Part shown: in pieces, positions 15,656-23,515 of the stretch
Position numbering within the stretch: position 1 is the stretch's first letter
Layout: every line of letters begins with the position of its first letter
Assembly (NCBI GenBank): GCA_900471515.1
Contig: UCFC01000061.1
Coordinates: 1-57,655, forward strand
Length of the DNA: 57,655 nucleotides
Direction of reading: 5' to 3'
Source: Hyphomicrobiales bacterium
GTDB lineage: Bacteria > Pseudomonadota > Alphaproteobacteria > Rhizobiales > Rhizobiaceae
The notes under the pieces: generated by a model
What the model saw: only the letters and a program-made list of their open reading frames with translations
Databases searched by the model: none
Told to the model about the DNA's origin: nothing
Translations under genes and position numbers: made by a program

Positions 15656-17647
15656 ATGCATGATGATCCTTCCAACGACGGATCAACGGCCAGCCGGTCC
15701 TGGATGTCGATGCAGGCACTGGTCGGGCCGCTCTTGGCGATGCCGCGTCCGGCCAAGCGCATTCTTGCACTCATCGTCGATTCCAGCTTCTGTGTCCTGA
15801 CGATCTGGCTCGCCTATTGTTTCCGCCTGAACGAATGGACGGTGCTGACGGGCGTGCAATGGCTTGCGGTTCTCGTCTCGCTGTGCCTGGCGCTGCCGAT
15901 CTTCATCGTCATGGGCATGTACCGGGCAATCTTCCGCTATGCCGGCATCGCCGCTTTCCTGGCCGTCCTGAAGGCGATCGCGATCTATGGCATTGCCTTC
16001 GCGACGATCTTCACCGCCCTCAGCGTTCCCGGCATCCCGCGCACCGTCGGCATCCTGCAGCCCTTCCTGCTTCTGATCGCCATCGGCCTCTCGCGCCTCG
16101 GCATCCGCTACTGGCTCGGCGACACCTACCAGCGCATCCTGCGCAGGGGCGCGATGGCAAAGGTGCTGATCTACGGCGCCGGCAGTTCCGGCCGGCAGCT
16201 TGCCGCGGCGCTGACGAACAGTGCCGAGCTGAATGTCGTCGGTTATCTCGATGACGACCCGAAGCTCAAGGGCGGCATCATGGGCGGCCTGCCGATCTAT
16301 GATCCGGGCGACCTGCCGATGCTCGTCCAGACGCTGAACGTGCACAACGTTCTGCTCGCCCTGCCGTCGGCATCGCGCCAGCGCCGCAACGAGATCCTCG
16401 AACAGATCCGCAAGGCGCGGGTGAACGTCCGCACGCTGCCGGACCTGACAGCCCTTGCCCAGGGCCGCATCGCCGTTTCCGATATCCGCGAACTCGAAAT
16501 CGAGGACCTGCTCGGGCGCGAGGCCGTTGCGCCGCGCCAGGAACTGCTCGACAAGGCAACGCTCGGCAAGGTGGTGATGGTGACGGGCGCCGGCGGCTCG
16601 ATCGGCAGCGAACTCTGCCGCCAGATCCTGCGCAGCGGCCCGACGCATCTCATCCTCGTCGAGCAGAACGAATATGCCCTTTATGCCATCCACGGCGAGC
16701 TGCAGAAGCTTTCGGAACTCTACGACCGGCAGAAGGTCCAGATCGTGCCGATCCTCTGTTCCGTGCGCGACCGCGACCGCATGGAACACATCATCATGAG
16801 CTGGCGCCCGCAGACGCTCTATCATGCCGCCGCCTACAAGCACGTGCCGCTTGTCGAGCAGAATGCCGTCGAAGGCATCAAGAACAATGTCATGGGCACG
16901 CTGATCACCGCCCAGGCGGCGGAAAAATACGGCGTGTCGAATTTCGTTCTCATCAGTACCGACAAGGCCGTCCGCCCGACCAATGTGATGGGCGCCAGCA
17001 AACGGCTTGCCGAAATGGTGCTGCAGGCGCTCTCGGCCGAAAGGCCGGCCGGCACACCTACCAATTTCTCCATGGTCCGTTTCGGCAACGTGCTCGGCTC
17101 CTCCGGTTCGGTCGTGCCGCTGTTTCGCCAGCAGATCAGGGACGGCGGCCCGGTGACGCTGACGCATCCGGATATTACCCGCTATTTCATGACCATTTCT
17201 GAGGCCTCGCAGCTCGTGATCCAGGCCGGCGCCATGGCCGATGGCGGCGATGTCTTCCTGCTCGACATGGGCGAGCCCGTTCGCATTGCCGATCTCGCCC
17301 GCCGGATGATCGATCTTTCCGGCCTGACGGTGCGCAGCGAAGACAACCCGGAAGGCGATATCGAGCTTTCGGTCACGGGCCTGCGGCCGGGCGAAAAGCT
17401 TTTTGAGGAATTGCTGATCGGCGACAATCCCGAGACGACCGAGCATCCGCGCATCATGAAGGCGCGCGAGGATTTCCTCTTCTGGCCGGAGCTTTCCAAG
17501 CGCCTGAAGGCGCTCGACGCGGCGCTGGACCGCAACGACATTCCGGCCGCCCGCCTGATGCTCGCCGAGCTCGTTTCCGGCTATGCCTCGACCGGTGAGG
17601 TCACGGATCTGGCGCTCAGCGCCGCCGAGGCCCATACGGCGGCGTGA
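15656..17647 (+). CDS. FlaA1/CapD-type membrane nucleotide-sugar epimerase/dehydratase
   Basis: About 663 residues. Four or five N-terminal membrane helices (about residues 30-150, e.g. ILALIVDSSFCVLTIWLAY) are followed by a CoA-binding-like Rossmann domain (VLIYGAGSSGRQLAAAL) and a second, catalytic SDR-type domain with TGAGGSIGSELCRQIL and AAAYKHVPLVE, ending in a RPGEKLFEEL motif. This is the architecture of WbpM/FlaA1/CapD proteins that make UDP-GlcNAc-derived 6-deoxy-4-keto sugars for surface polysaccharides. An ATG at 15656 and a GTG at 15641 are both possible; the ATG has GGTGG 12 bases upstream. It lies 118 bp after the sugar transferase. Confidence 0.9.
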   Translation: MHDDPSNDGSTASRSWMSMQALVGPLLAMPRPAKRILALIVDSSFCVLTIWLAYCFRLNEWTVLTGVQWLAVLVSLCLALPIFIVMGMYRAIFRYAGIAAFLAVLKAIAIYGIAFATIFTALSVPGIPRTVGILQPFLLLIAIGLSRLGIRYWLGDTYQRILRRGAMAKVLIYGAGSSGRQLAAALTNSAELNVVGYLDDDPKLKGGIMGGLPIYDPGDLPMLVQTLNVHNVLLALPSASRQRRNEILEQIRKARVNVRTLPDLTALAQGRIAVSDIRELEIEDLLGREAVAPRQELLDKATLGKVVMVTGAGGSIGSELCRQILRSGPTHLILVEQNEYALYAIHGELQKLSELYDRQKVQIVPILCSVRDRDRMEHIIMSWRPQTLYHAAAYKHVPLVEQNAVEGIKNNVMGTLITAQAAEKYGVSNFVLISTDKAVRPTNVMGASKRLAEMVLQALSAERPAGTPTNFSMVRFGNVLGSSGSVVPLFRQQIRDGGPVTLTHPDITRYFMTISEASQLVIQAGAMADGGDVFLLDMGEPVRIADLARRMIDLSGLTVRSEDNPEGDIELSVTGLRPGEKLFEELLIGDNPETTEHPRIMKAREDFLFWPELSKRLKALDAALDRNDIPAARLMLAELVSGYASTGEVTDLALSAAEAHTAA

Positions 17648-17650
17648 TCA

Positions 17651-17678
17651 GGCCCCGGTTTTGCCGGGCCTTTCTTTC
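17651..17678 (+). terminator. Intrinsic terminator after the epimerase/dehydratase gene
   Basis: GGCCC plus GG after a one-base bulge pairs with CCGGGCC around TTTTG, followed by TTTCTTT. It starts four bases after the stop codon and lies between two convergent genes, so it ends the polysaccharide transcript. Confidence 0.65.
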
Positions 17679-17683
17679 CGGTT

Positions 17684-18448
17684 TCAGGCATTGGCCCCGT
17701 TATCGACCGTCCAGGCCGCACCCGTGACCGAGCGGGCGGCCGGCGAGGCGAGGAAGGCGACGACATCGGCGATCTCTCCTGGATCGGCAAAACCCGCCGG
17801 ATTGGACATCAGGCCCTTCTGCTTGCGCGCATGCGGGCCGTCTGCCGGGTTCATGTCCGTGTCGGTCGAGCCGGGATGCACGACATTGACCGTGATGGCG
17901 CGCGGGCCGAGCTCGCGGGCAAGCGCCTGCGACAGGCCGGCGATCGCAGCCTTGCTCGCCGTATAGAGGCTGAGGCCGGGAGAGGTGGCCCGCACCGCGA
18001 GATTGCTGCCGATCGAGATGATCCTGCCGCCGTCAGGCATGACGGCAAGGGCCGCCCTCGAGGCCACGAAGGCGGAGCGGAGATTGATCGAGAAGGTCGC
18101 GTCGAAATCGGCAAGCGACAGGGTTTCGATCGGCGCGGCGTGGAATATCCCGGCATTGTTGACGAGAATATCGATGCGGCCGAAGCCTTGCGCAACGGCT
18201 GCAACCGCCGCCTCGACCTCGGCGGCATCGGCCGCGTCGGCCCTGAGCGCAAGCGCCGTTCCGCCTGCGGCCTCGATCGCCCCGACGACCTTGGCGGCCG
18301 CCTGCGCCCCGTTCACATAGGTCAGCGCGACCGCGGCCCCATCGGCCGCAAGCCGCCTGGCGATCGCAGCGCCGATGCCGCGGCTGCCGCCGGTGACGAG
18401 CGCAACTTTTCCCTTCAGAACAGGCAGTGTTCCATCAAGGACAGACAT
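17684..18448 (-). CDS. SDR-family oxidoreductase controlled by the adjacent TetR gene
   Basis: A 254-residue classical SDR: TGGSRGIGAAIARRL cofactor motif at about 18-32, NNAG at about 93-96, the catalytic serine in ISIGSNLA and YTASKAAIAG with the catalytic Tyr-Lys; the C-terminus ends WTVDNGANA. Substrate unknown; such proteins beside TetR genes often reduce carbonyl compounds. The ATG at 18448 is used because AGGAAA lies just before it; the frame extends to 18508 but those codons overlap the operator region. It is divergent from the TetR gene with two matching palindromes between them. Confidence 0.85.
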   Translation of the reverse strand: MSVLDGTLPVLKGKVALVTGGSRGIGAAIARRLAADGAAVALTYVNGAQAAAKVVGAIEAAGGTALALRADAADAAEVEAAVAAVAQGFGRIDILVNNAGIFHAAPIETLSLADFDATFSINLRSAFVASRAALAVMPDGGRIISIGSNLAVRATSPGLSLYTASKAAIAGLSQALARELGPRAITVNVVHPGSTDTDMNPADGPHARKQKGLMSNPAGFADPGEIADVVAFLASPAARSVTGAAWTVDNGANA

Positions 18449-18460
18449 GGTTTTCCTTTC

Positions 18461-18476
18461 TGTAGTGATTGATACA
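18461..18476. promoter_or_regulatory. TetR-type operator 1
   Basis: TGTAGTGATTGATACA is a near-palindrome 13 bases before the SDR start. It closely matches a second copy at 18517-18532, and both are followed by GAA. The pair sits in the divergent SDR-TetR promoter region. Confidence 0.6.
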
Positions 18477-18516
18477 GAAGTCATGCTGCGATTGCATCCC
18501 GCCGTCAAGCGATTTA

Positions 18517-18532
18517 TGTATTGATCGATACA
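18517..18532. promoter_or_regulatory. TetR-type operator 2
   Basis: TGTATTGATCGATACA is a near-perfect palindrome sharing its outer TGTA/TACA arms and central TGAT with the copy 56 bp away. It lies 48 bp upstream of the TetR start. Confidence 0.6.
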
Positions 18533-18579
18533 GAATGGACGCCGACCGGGCTGGGGAAGGCAGGCTGAGGAAACCCGAA

Positions 18580-19197
18580 ATGAGCGAGCGCGGACGCCCG
18601 AGAAGCTTCGACCGGCAGCAGGCGCTTTCGCGCGCCATGCATCTCTTCTGGCAGAAGGGTTTCGAGGAGACGTCGATGAGCGACCTGACCCAGGCCATGG
18701 GCATCGCGCCGCCGAGCCTCTATGCCGCCTTCGGCTCCAAGGAAGCGCTCTTTACCGAAGCGCTCGATCTCTATCAGGCAACGGTCAACAACGAGATCTG
18801 GAACGCCCTCGACGAGGGGGAGACGATTGCCGCGGCGATCGAAGGTTTCCTCGTCAATACCGCCCGCGCCTATAGCCGCCCGGACCAGCCCCCCGGCTGC
18901 ATGATCGTGCTCGGCTCCAATCCCGCCGCCAGCGAGATCGCGGCAATCGGCGAGGATCTCAGGCTGCGCCGCGCCGAAAACATCAGCCAGATCATGAAAA
19001 GGTTCGAGCGCGCCGTCCGTCAGGGCGAACTGGCCGATACGTTCGACTGCGCCGCCGCTGCCGTCTTCTTTGCCACACTGCAGAACGGCATGTCGCTGCT
19101 TGCCCGCGACGGCGGCGGGCAGGACGCCCTGATGGCGGTCGCCCGCGCCGCGGCCCCCGCGCTTGAAGGCATGGTCCGGCACCATCGCCGCCGATAG
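18580..19197 (+). CDS. TetR/AcrR-family repressor
   Basis: A 205-residue TetR-type repressor. The N-terminal HTH is clear: RGRPRSFDRQQALSRAMHLFW, KGFEETSMSDLTQAMGIA, PSLYAAFGSKEALFTEALDLY, followed by a helical ligand-binding domain with PPGCMIV, typical of the AefR/YxaF-like TetR_C group. The start at 18580 (MSERGRPRSFD) has GAGG upstream; the frame is open back to 18469. It is divergent from the SDR gene and flanks two matching operator palindromes, so it probably represses both itself and the SDR. The stop is 20 bases from the convergent NTF2-like gene. Confidence 0.88.
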   Translation: MSERGRPRSFDRQQALSRAMHLFWQKGFEETSMSDLTQAMGIAPPSLYAAFGSKEALFTEALDLYQATVNNEIWNALDEGETIAAAIEGFLVNTARAYSRPDQPPGCMIVLGSNPAASEIAAIGEDLRLRRAENISQIMKRFERAVRQGELADTFDCAAAAVFFATLQNGMSLLARDGGGQDALMAVARAAAPALEGMVRHHRRR

Positions 19198-19216
19198 GCC
19201 GGTCTGCGCATCTGTC

Positions 19217-19738
19217 CTATTGCGCCAGTCGTTCAGGCAGAGGTTTCAGCGGATAGGTTCGCCAGAAGAAACTGTCGGCCGCGGCCTGGTCGAAGGCGAA
19301 ATTGCGGGCTTCCCGGATCTTGCCGTCCTCGATGCGGAAGGCAAGCACCCAGACCGTATCGACATTGACCCCGCCTTCGCGATTGGACCAGCCGCGATGC
19401 ATGTCGACCACCCAGTTTTCGTCGGCCGCCAGCGCGATGAGCTCGGCCCGGAAGCCGGACTTGCCGAGTTCCCGGAAGAAGGCGGCGACCTCGCTCCTGC
19501 CGCGCTTGGTGCCGGCAAGCGGATGATGGCCGGGAATATGCCATTCGATATCGTCGGCGAAGAAGCCGGCGACCCGGTTCATGTCGCCGCTGGCATAGGC
19601 AGCGTAATAATCGGCAATCACCTTTCTGTTCTCATCGGGCCTGTTCTCGCCGGGCCTGTTCTCACCGGGACTGGCGGCCATGGATGCGCCTGCGCAAAAC
19701 AGCGCGAAGGCGATGGCGGGAAGCTGTGAAATGCGCAT
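19217..19738 (-). CDS. Exported NTF2/SnoaL-like protein
   Basis: A 173-residue protein with a signal peptide (MRISQLPAIAFALFCAGASMAAS, cleavage near residue 22), a short repeated linker (GENRPGENRPDENR) and an NTF2/SnoaL-like domain: VIADYYAAYASGDMNRVAGFF, DDIEWHIPGHHPLAGT, RSEVAAFFREL and the final WRTYPL. This fold is used by small hydrolases, isomerases and binding proteins, so the reaction is unknown. It is the last gene of a same-strand set with AraC, an alpha/beta hydrolase and another NTF2-like protein. The GENRP repeat is a short in-frame duplication. Confidence 0.75.
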   Translation of the reverse strand: MRISQLPAIAFALFCAGASMAASPGENRPGENRPDENRKVIADYYAAYASGDMNRVAGFFADDIEWHIPGHHPLAGTKRGRSEVAAFFRELGKSGFRAELIALAADENWVVDMHRGWSNREGGVNVDTVWVLAFRIEDGKIREARNFAFDQAAADSFFWRTYPLKPLPERLAQ

Positions 19739-19768
19739 GTCGGTCTCCTTGGGTCGAGTGAGGATTAT

Positions 19769-20296
19769 TCAGCGAGAGGCCCTGGCGCGCGCCGCGGCAC
19801 GGTCCACCAGGCCGCGGTCGCCGCTCTCATGCGTCGGCGTCATGGTCAGCCGCGTGACCCTCCAGGCGCCGTCGCGTTTTGCAAGCTCGTAGCGATAGTG
19901 GCCCATCAGCGTCCAGCTATCGGCGCCGATGCGATGGACAGCCTGGAAATCGGCCTCGGCCGTTGCCGTCGTCTCGCCGGCCGCGACGATGGCGTGGTTG
20001 GCGACAAGATGCAGCGTCCGCTCGAAGCCCGGCAGGAAGCCCGACCATTGGGCCACCACCTCGTCGGCGCTCTGGCTCGTGGCTTTGCCGCCCCAGAGGC
20101 CGGTATAATCGAGCGTGACCGTCTCGGCGAAAGCGCCGCGCACGCGATCCCACTGATGCCGGTCGGCGCCGGCGGCGATATCCGTGATCCGATCGATGAT
20201 GGCCATGCGGTCGTCGATGCCGATCGGCTCGGCGCCTGCCGTGCCGGGGCAGGCAAAGGGGGCGCAGATCGCCGTCATCAGGGTCAGGCGCTTCAT
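19769..20296 (-). CDS. Second exported NTF2/SnoaL-like protein
   Basis: A 175-residue protein with an N-terminal signal sequence (KRLTLMTAICAPFACPGTAGA) and an NTF2-like domain: DDRMAIIDRITDIAAGADRH, FAETVTLDYTGLWGG, HLVANHAIVAAG, GHYRYELAKRDGAWRVTRLT. It differs from its neighbour at 19217-19738 in sequence but has the same size and layout, so the pair may act together. The start at 20296 has AAGGAGAG just before it; an upstream in-frame extension to 20428 overlaps the hydrolase gene and is rejected. It lies 37 bp after the hydrolase gene. Function unknown. Confidence 0.75.
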   Translation of the reverse strand: MKRLTLMTAICAPFACPGTAGAEPIGIDDRMAIIDRITDIAAGADRHQWDRVRGAFAETVTLDYTGLWGGKATSQSADEVVAQWSGFLPGFERTLHLVANHAIVAAGETTATAEADFQAVHRIGADSWTLMGHYRYELAKRDGAWRVTRLTMTPTHESGDRGLVDRAAARARASR

Positions 20297-20333
20297 CGGT
20301 CTCTCCTTGAAACCAGGTTGGGGACGGGGGCGG

Positions 20334-21293
20334 TCAGTGTGCGTTGATGCGCCGGAAATGCCGGGCCGCGGCATCCGCGGCGCGTGAGACATCCGTCGGA
20401 TTGTCGTAGAAATCGAACTGGCTGACATTGTCGAGCCAAAGCTCGCTGGCCTCGCCCGTCAGCCGCGAGAAGAAGGCATGGGCGCCCTGCGGCACGGCGG
20501 CCGCCTCCGAATGCACGATCAGGACCGGCTTGTCGAGACGGCTGCCGAGCGAGACGGAATCATAGGTCAGCCACGGCTCCCAGGAGGCGAGGTTGAACCG
20601 GTTGTCATATTCGGGGATCAGCCCGCGGCCGGTCTCCGTGTAATAGGGAAGCCGATACATGAGCGCGGTTTCGTCGGTCATGCTGGCGGCGGTAATGACC
20701 TGGGGCTCGCCGTTCCGTTCGGCCTCTTCGGCCCGGCGCGACAGGGCGATCAGCCTGCCGACACCGTCCTTGCCGCCATAGACCTGCTCGACGATGCCGC
20801 TATCGTGCAGCCAAGGGGCGACCAGCGACACGCTTCGGAAATGCGCGTTCCCGGTCGCGGCCGCCGCCATATAGCCGGCGGACGCACAGATGCCGAGACC
20901 GGCGATCCTGGACGCATCGATCTCCGGCAGGCCGGCGAGATAGCTGGCGGCGGCCGAAATATCCCGGGTCTTGGCGGCCGGCTCTTCCTTGAAGCGGATC
21001 GCGCCGCCCGATTGTCCCCAGCCGCGGAAATCGAAGGCGAGCGCCACGAAGCCGCGCTCGGCCATCTCGCGGGCATAAAGGCCCGACATCTGCTCCTTCA
21101 CCGATGTCCAGGCGCCTGTGACCAGCACGCCGGGGCGCCTCTCGCCCGGCCGGAAATCGGCCGGCAGGTAGAGCGTGCCGGCGAGCGTCGTCCCCTCATT
21201 CTCGAAGGAAACAGGCCGCGTCTCCATATCGGCGGCAATGGCGCCGGCGCTCATCAGGGCCGCACCGATCGTCGAAAGGACAAAGCGTCTCAT
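20334..21293 (-). CDS. Exported alpha/beta hydrolase
   Basis: A 319-residue alpha/beta hydrolase with a signal peptide (MRRFVLSTIGAALMSAGAIAAD). Core features are VLVTGAWTSVKEQM, the AFDFRGWGQSGG strand-loop, the nucleophile elbow GICASAGY (serine at about residue 139) and a late histidine region. The AFDFRGWGxSGG pattern recalls the YcjY/DltD-like peptidase-hydrolase group; substrate unknown. It lies 113 bp after the AraC gene and before two exported NTF2-like genes, all on the minus strand, which suggests an AraC-controlled extracytoplasmic pathway. Confidence 0.8.
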   Translation of the reverse strand: MRRFVLSTIGAALMSAGAIAADMETRPVSFENEGTTLAGTLYLPADFRPGERRPGVLVTGAWTSVKEQMSGLYAREMAERGFVALAFDFRGWGQSGGAIRFKEEPAAKTRDISAAASYLAGLPEIDASRIAGLGICASAGYMAAAATGNAHFRSVSLVAPWLHDSGIVEQVYGGKDGVGRLIALSRRAEEAERNGEPQVITAASMTDETALMYRLPYYTETGRGLIPEYDNRFNLASWEPWLTYDSVSLGSRLDKPVLIVHSEAAAVPQGAHAFFSRLTGEASELWLDNVSQFDFYDNPTDVSRAADAAARHFRRINAH

Positions 21294-21406
21294 GGCAAAT
21301 CCTCCATCCGCTCTTCATTGACGTCGAAGGAAATCTGGCAGGAAGGGGCGCCGGCCACAGGCGTCATTCTTGGCGAAGGACGGGCCTTTCTTGCGCTTTG
21401 CGGCCG

Positions 21407-22195
21407 TCAGCCCATGCGGAAGGCGGCCGGTGTGACGCCGGCATGGCGCCGGAAATGCCGGCCGAAACGGGAGACGTCGCCGTAACCGACCCGGGCTGCG
21501 ACTTCCGCGACCGGCAGCCGCGTCGTCTTGAGCAGGATCCCGGCACGCTCCATCCGCTCGCGGATCACATATTGGTAGGGCGACGTGCCGAAAGCATTGC
21601 GGAAAGCGCGCACGAAATGGAAGCGGCTGATCGCGGCCTCGGCCGCAATCTCCTCCAGCGACAGATCTTCGGCAATATTGTCCTGGATATAGGCGACGGC
21701 GCGCTGCAGGCGCCGGTCGTCGGCCGCTGCCGTCCCGGCCGCGCGCAGCGACAGAAGATGCGCAACATGGGCGGCAAGCGCGAGTTCCATCGTGTCACGA
21801 TAGAGCGATGCCGGTTCTTTCGCCGACGCGACCGCCTGGCGCGCCAGCCCGGCCAGCAGCGGATCGATGCGGCCGACAACCGGGCCTGCATCCCGTGCGC
21901 GCTCGAAGCCGACATCGGCGAGCAAGGCCGCGGGCAGTGCGAGCTTCAGATAGGAGAGTGGGGCATCATATTCGCAGATGCCGGATGCGCCTGCCGGCAA
22001 TATCCAGCCCTCGCCGGCCGCAAGCGGCACCGGCCTGCGACGATCCGATCCGACCGCAATCCGGTGGTCCGGCTGGTCGTTGAGGAAGAGGCCGACCGCC
22101 AGATGCGGCAGCACGAATGCGCCGCCGCCGGGCGGCACATCAAAGCTTTCGGCCATCAGTCGCTGTTGCGCCAGGCGCGCCCGCAATCCGCTCAT
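21407..22195 (-). CDS. AraC-family transcriptional regulator
   Basis: A 262-residue AraC/XylS protein: an N-terminal cupin-like sensing part (GGAFVLPHLAVGLFLND, GEGWILPAGASG) and a C-terminal double HTH (VAYIQDNIAEDLSLEEIAAE, SRFHFVRAFRNAFGTSPYQY, LPVAEVAARVGYGDVSRFGRHF) at about residues 165-262. It heads a minus-strand gene set encoding an exported hydrolase and two NTF2-like proteins and is probably their activator. The dienelactone hydrolase gene upstream on the same strand is 122 bp away and may belong to the same regulon. Confidence 0.87.
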   Translation of the reverse strand: MSGLRARLAQQRLMAESFDVPPGGGAFVLPHLAVGLFLNDQPDHRIAVGSDRRRPVPLAAGEGWILPAGASGICEYDAPLSYLKLALPAALLADVGFERARDAGPVVGRIDPLLAGLARQAVASAKEPASLYRDTMELALAAHVAHLLSLRAAGTAAADDRRLQRAVAYIQDNIAEDLSLEEIAAEAAISRFHFVRAFRNAFGTSPYQYVIRERMERAGILLKTTRLPVAEVAARVGYGDVSRFGRHFRRHAGVTPAAFRMG

Positions 22196-22317
22196 GGGGC
22201 TGATGTTAGGCCGGCCAGCGGCAATTTCAATCGCAGGGCGTTCACGGCTGCGTCATGAAACCGCAGGCCCGTTGCCGAAGTGCCGGGCTGCCGTGCGCCG
22301 TTCCCGCATGCCGATCG

Positions 22318-23055
22318 TCAGGAAAGCGTTTCCGCAAAAAGCTCGAGCAGGCGCTTCCAGTGCCGTTCGGAGCCCTTCTCGTTGTAGATCGCGCCGCGGT
22401 CGGGAACGGTCCAGCCGTGCGACATGCCGACATAGTTCTCGATGATGTGGTCGACGCCGCCGGTGCGCAGCGCTTCGGCCAGGCGCGCGGACTGTTCGGG
22501 CGGGAAACTGCCGTCTATACCGGCAACGCCGATATAGACGCGCGCCTTGATGCCGGCGGCCAGGCGATGCGGGCTGTCGGGCGCTTCGCTTGCCAGATTG
22601 CCGCCATGGAAGCTTGCGGCAGCCGCGATCCTGTCGGCATAGGTGGCCGCTGCCGTCAAGGCACGACCGCCGCCCATGCAGTAACCGACGACGCCGACCG
22701 GGCCGGAAACGCCTTCGGCTTCGAGCGCGTCGAGAAAGGCCCGGCTGTCCTTCTTCGTCATCTCCTGCGTCGTCTCGCGGATCATCTTCATGATCTCGGC
22801 GCGCGAAGCCTCGTTGCCGAAGGAGGAGCCGTCGAAGGGGCCGTATGAGCCGAAACGGTAGAAGAGATCGGGCAGCAGCACGATATAGCCGGCAGCGGCC
22901 AGGCGCTCGCCCATGATGTCGGTCGCCTCGCGCGGCCCGAGCGCGTCCATGTAATAGAGAATGCCGGGCAGAACCTTGCCCTCGCTGCCTTCGGGGCGGA
23001 AAATCGACGCCCTGGCAACGCCGTCGGCTGTCGTGATTTCAATATCGCGTTTCAT
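22318..23055 (-). CDS. Dienelactone hydrolase family protein
   Basis: A 245-residue DLH-family alpha/beta hydrolase. The cysteine nucleophile elbow is GYCMGGGRA (about residues 124-132), the aspartate is in VAGIDGSFPP and the histidine in GMSHGWTVPDR, matching the Cys-Asp-His triad of carboxymethylenebutenolidases. The natural substrate is unknown; many homologues are general esterases. The start is the ATG at 23055. Its first 55 codons and upstream 90 bases occur again at 25943-26195 as a remnant, so this is the intact parent copy. Confidence 0.88.
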   Translation of the reverse strand: MKRDIEITTADGVARASIFRPEGSEGKVLPGILYYMDALGPREATDIMGERLAAAGYIVLLPDLFYRFGSYGPFDGSSFGNEASRAEIMKMIRETTQEMTKKDSRAFLDALEAEGVSGPVGVVGYCMGGGRALTAAATYADRIAAAASFHGGNLASEAPDSPHRLAAGIKARVYIGVAGIDGSFPPEQSARLAEALRTGGVDHIIENYVGMSHGWTVPDRGAIYNEKGSERHWKRLLELFAETLS

Positions 23056-23515
23056 GAACCAATCCCTTTGATTTTAAAGCAGCCCGAAGCCGCTGCCGCC
23101 AATCTGGCAAAGGCTGCCGACAGTCTCAAGACACGAATGCGTGGACGCAATCCCGGTTCCCCCATGTCCGGGGCCGATCCGTCCCGCAGGCGCGAAACGG
23201 CATTCCGCGGGCATTGATCGGTTGATGACGCGCCTGTTCCTGCGCCCGGTGGCCGGCCTTCCCGCTCGACAGCCGTGATTTCGCACGCGCCTGACGCTTG
23301 CGGACCGGACGACCTTGGCGTTTCGCACTTCAACGAATGCGAGAGAAACCTAAAATACAATTTCTTCCAGTTGTTATTATCGCGCCATTAACCTCTGCAA
23401 TCTACGGTCGCAATCGTTCTATCCTTATTCATATTCCGTTCCCGGCATGACGCCGCACGCTCAAAGCATGTCGCCCCGATGAGAGGGGCGTCGGCATGCG
23501 AGAAAGGGAACCACA
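23056..23515. other. 460-bp divergent gap between DLH and RTX genes
   Basis: No gene is seen. The first 85 bases recur at about 26108-26195 next to the DLH stub, and the last 150 bases (from about 23362) recur before the second RTX gene (from about 24657), so the gap is a mosaic of two duplicated pieces. The conserved part just before both RTX starts includes an AT-rich tract and GAGAAAGGGA as ribosome binding site. Confidence 0.6.

Noticed and set aside
15683..17635. 650-codon minus-strand frame opposite the epimerase/dehydratase
   Set aside because: Antisense shadow with histidine/arginine/aspartate-rich composition and no domain.
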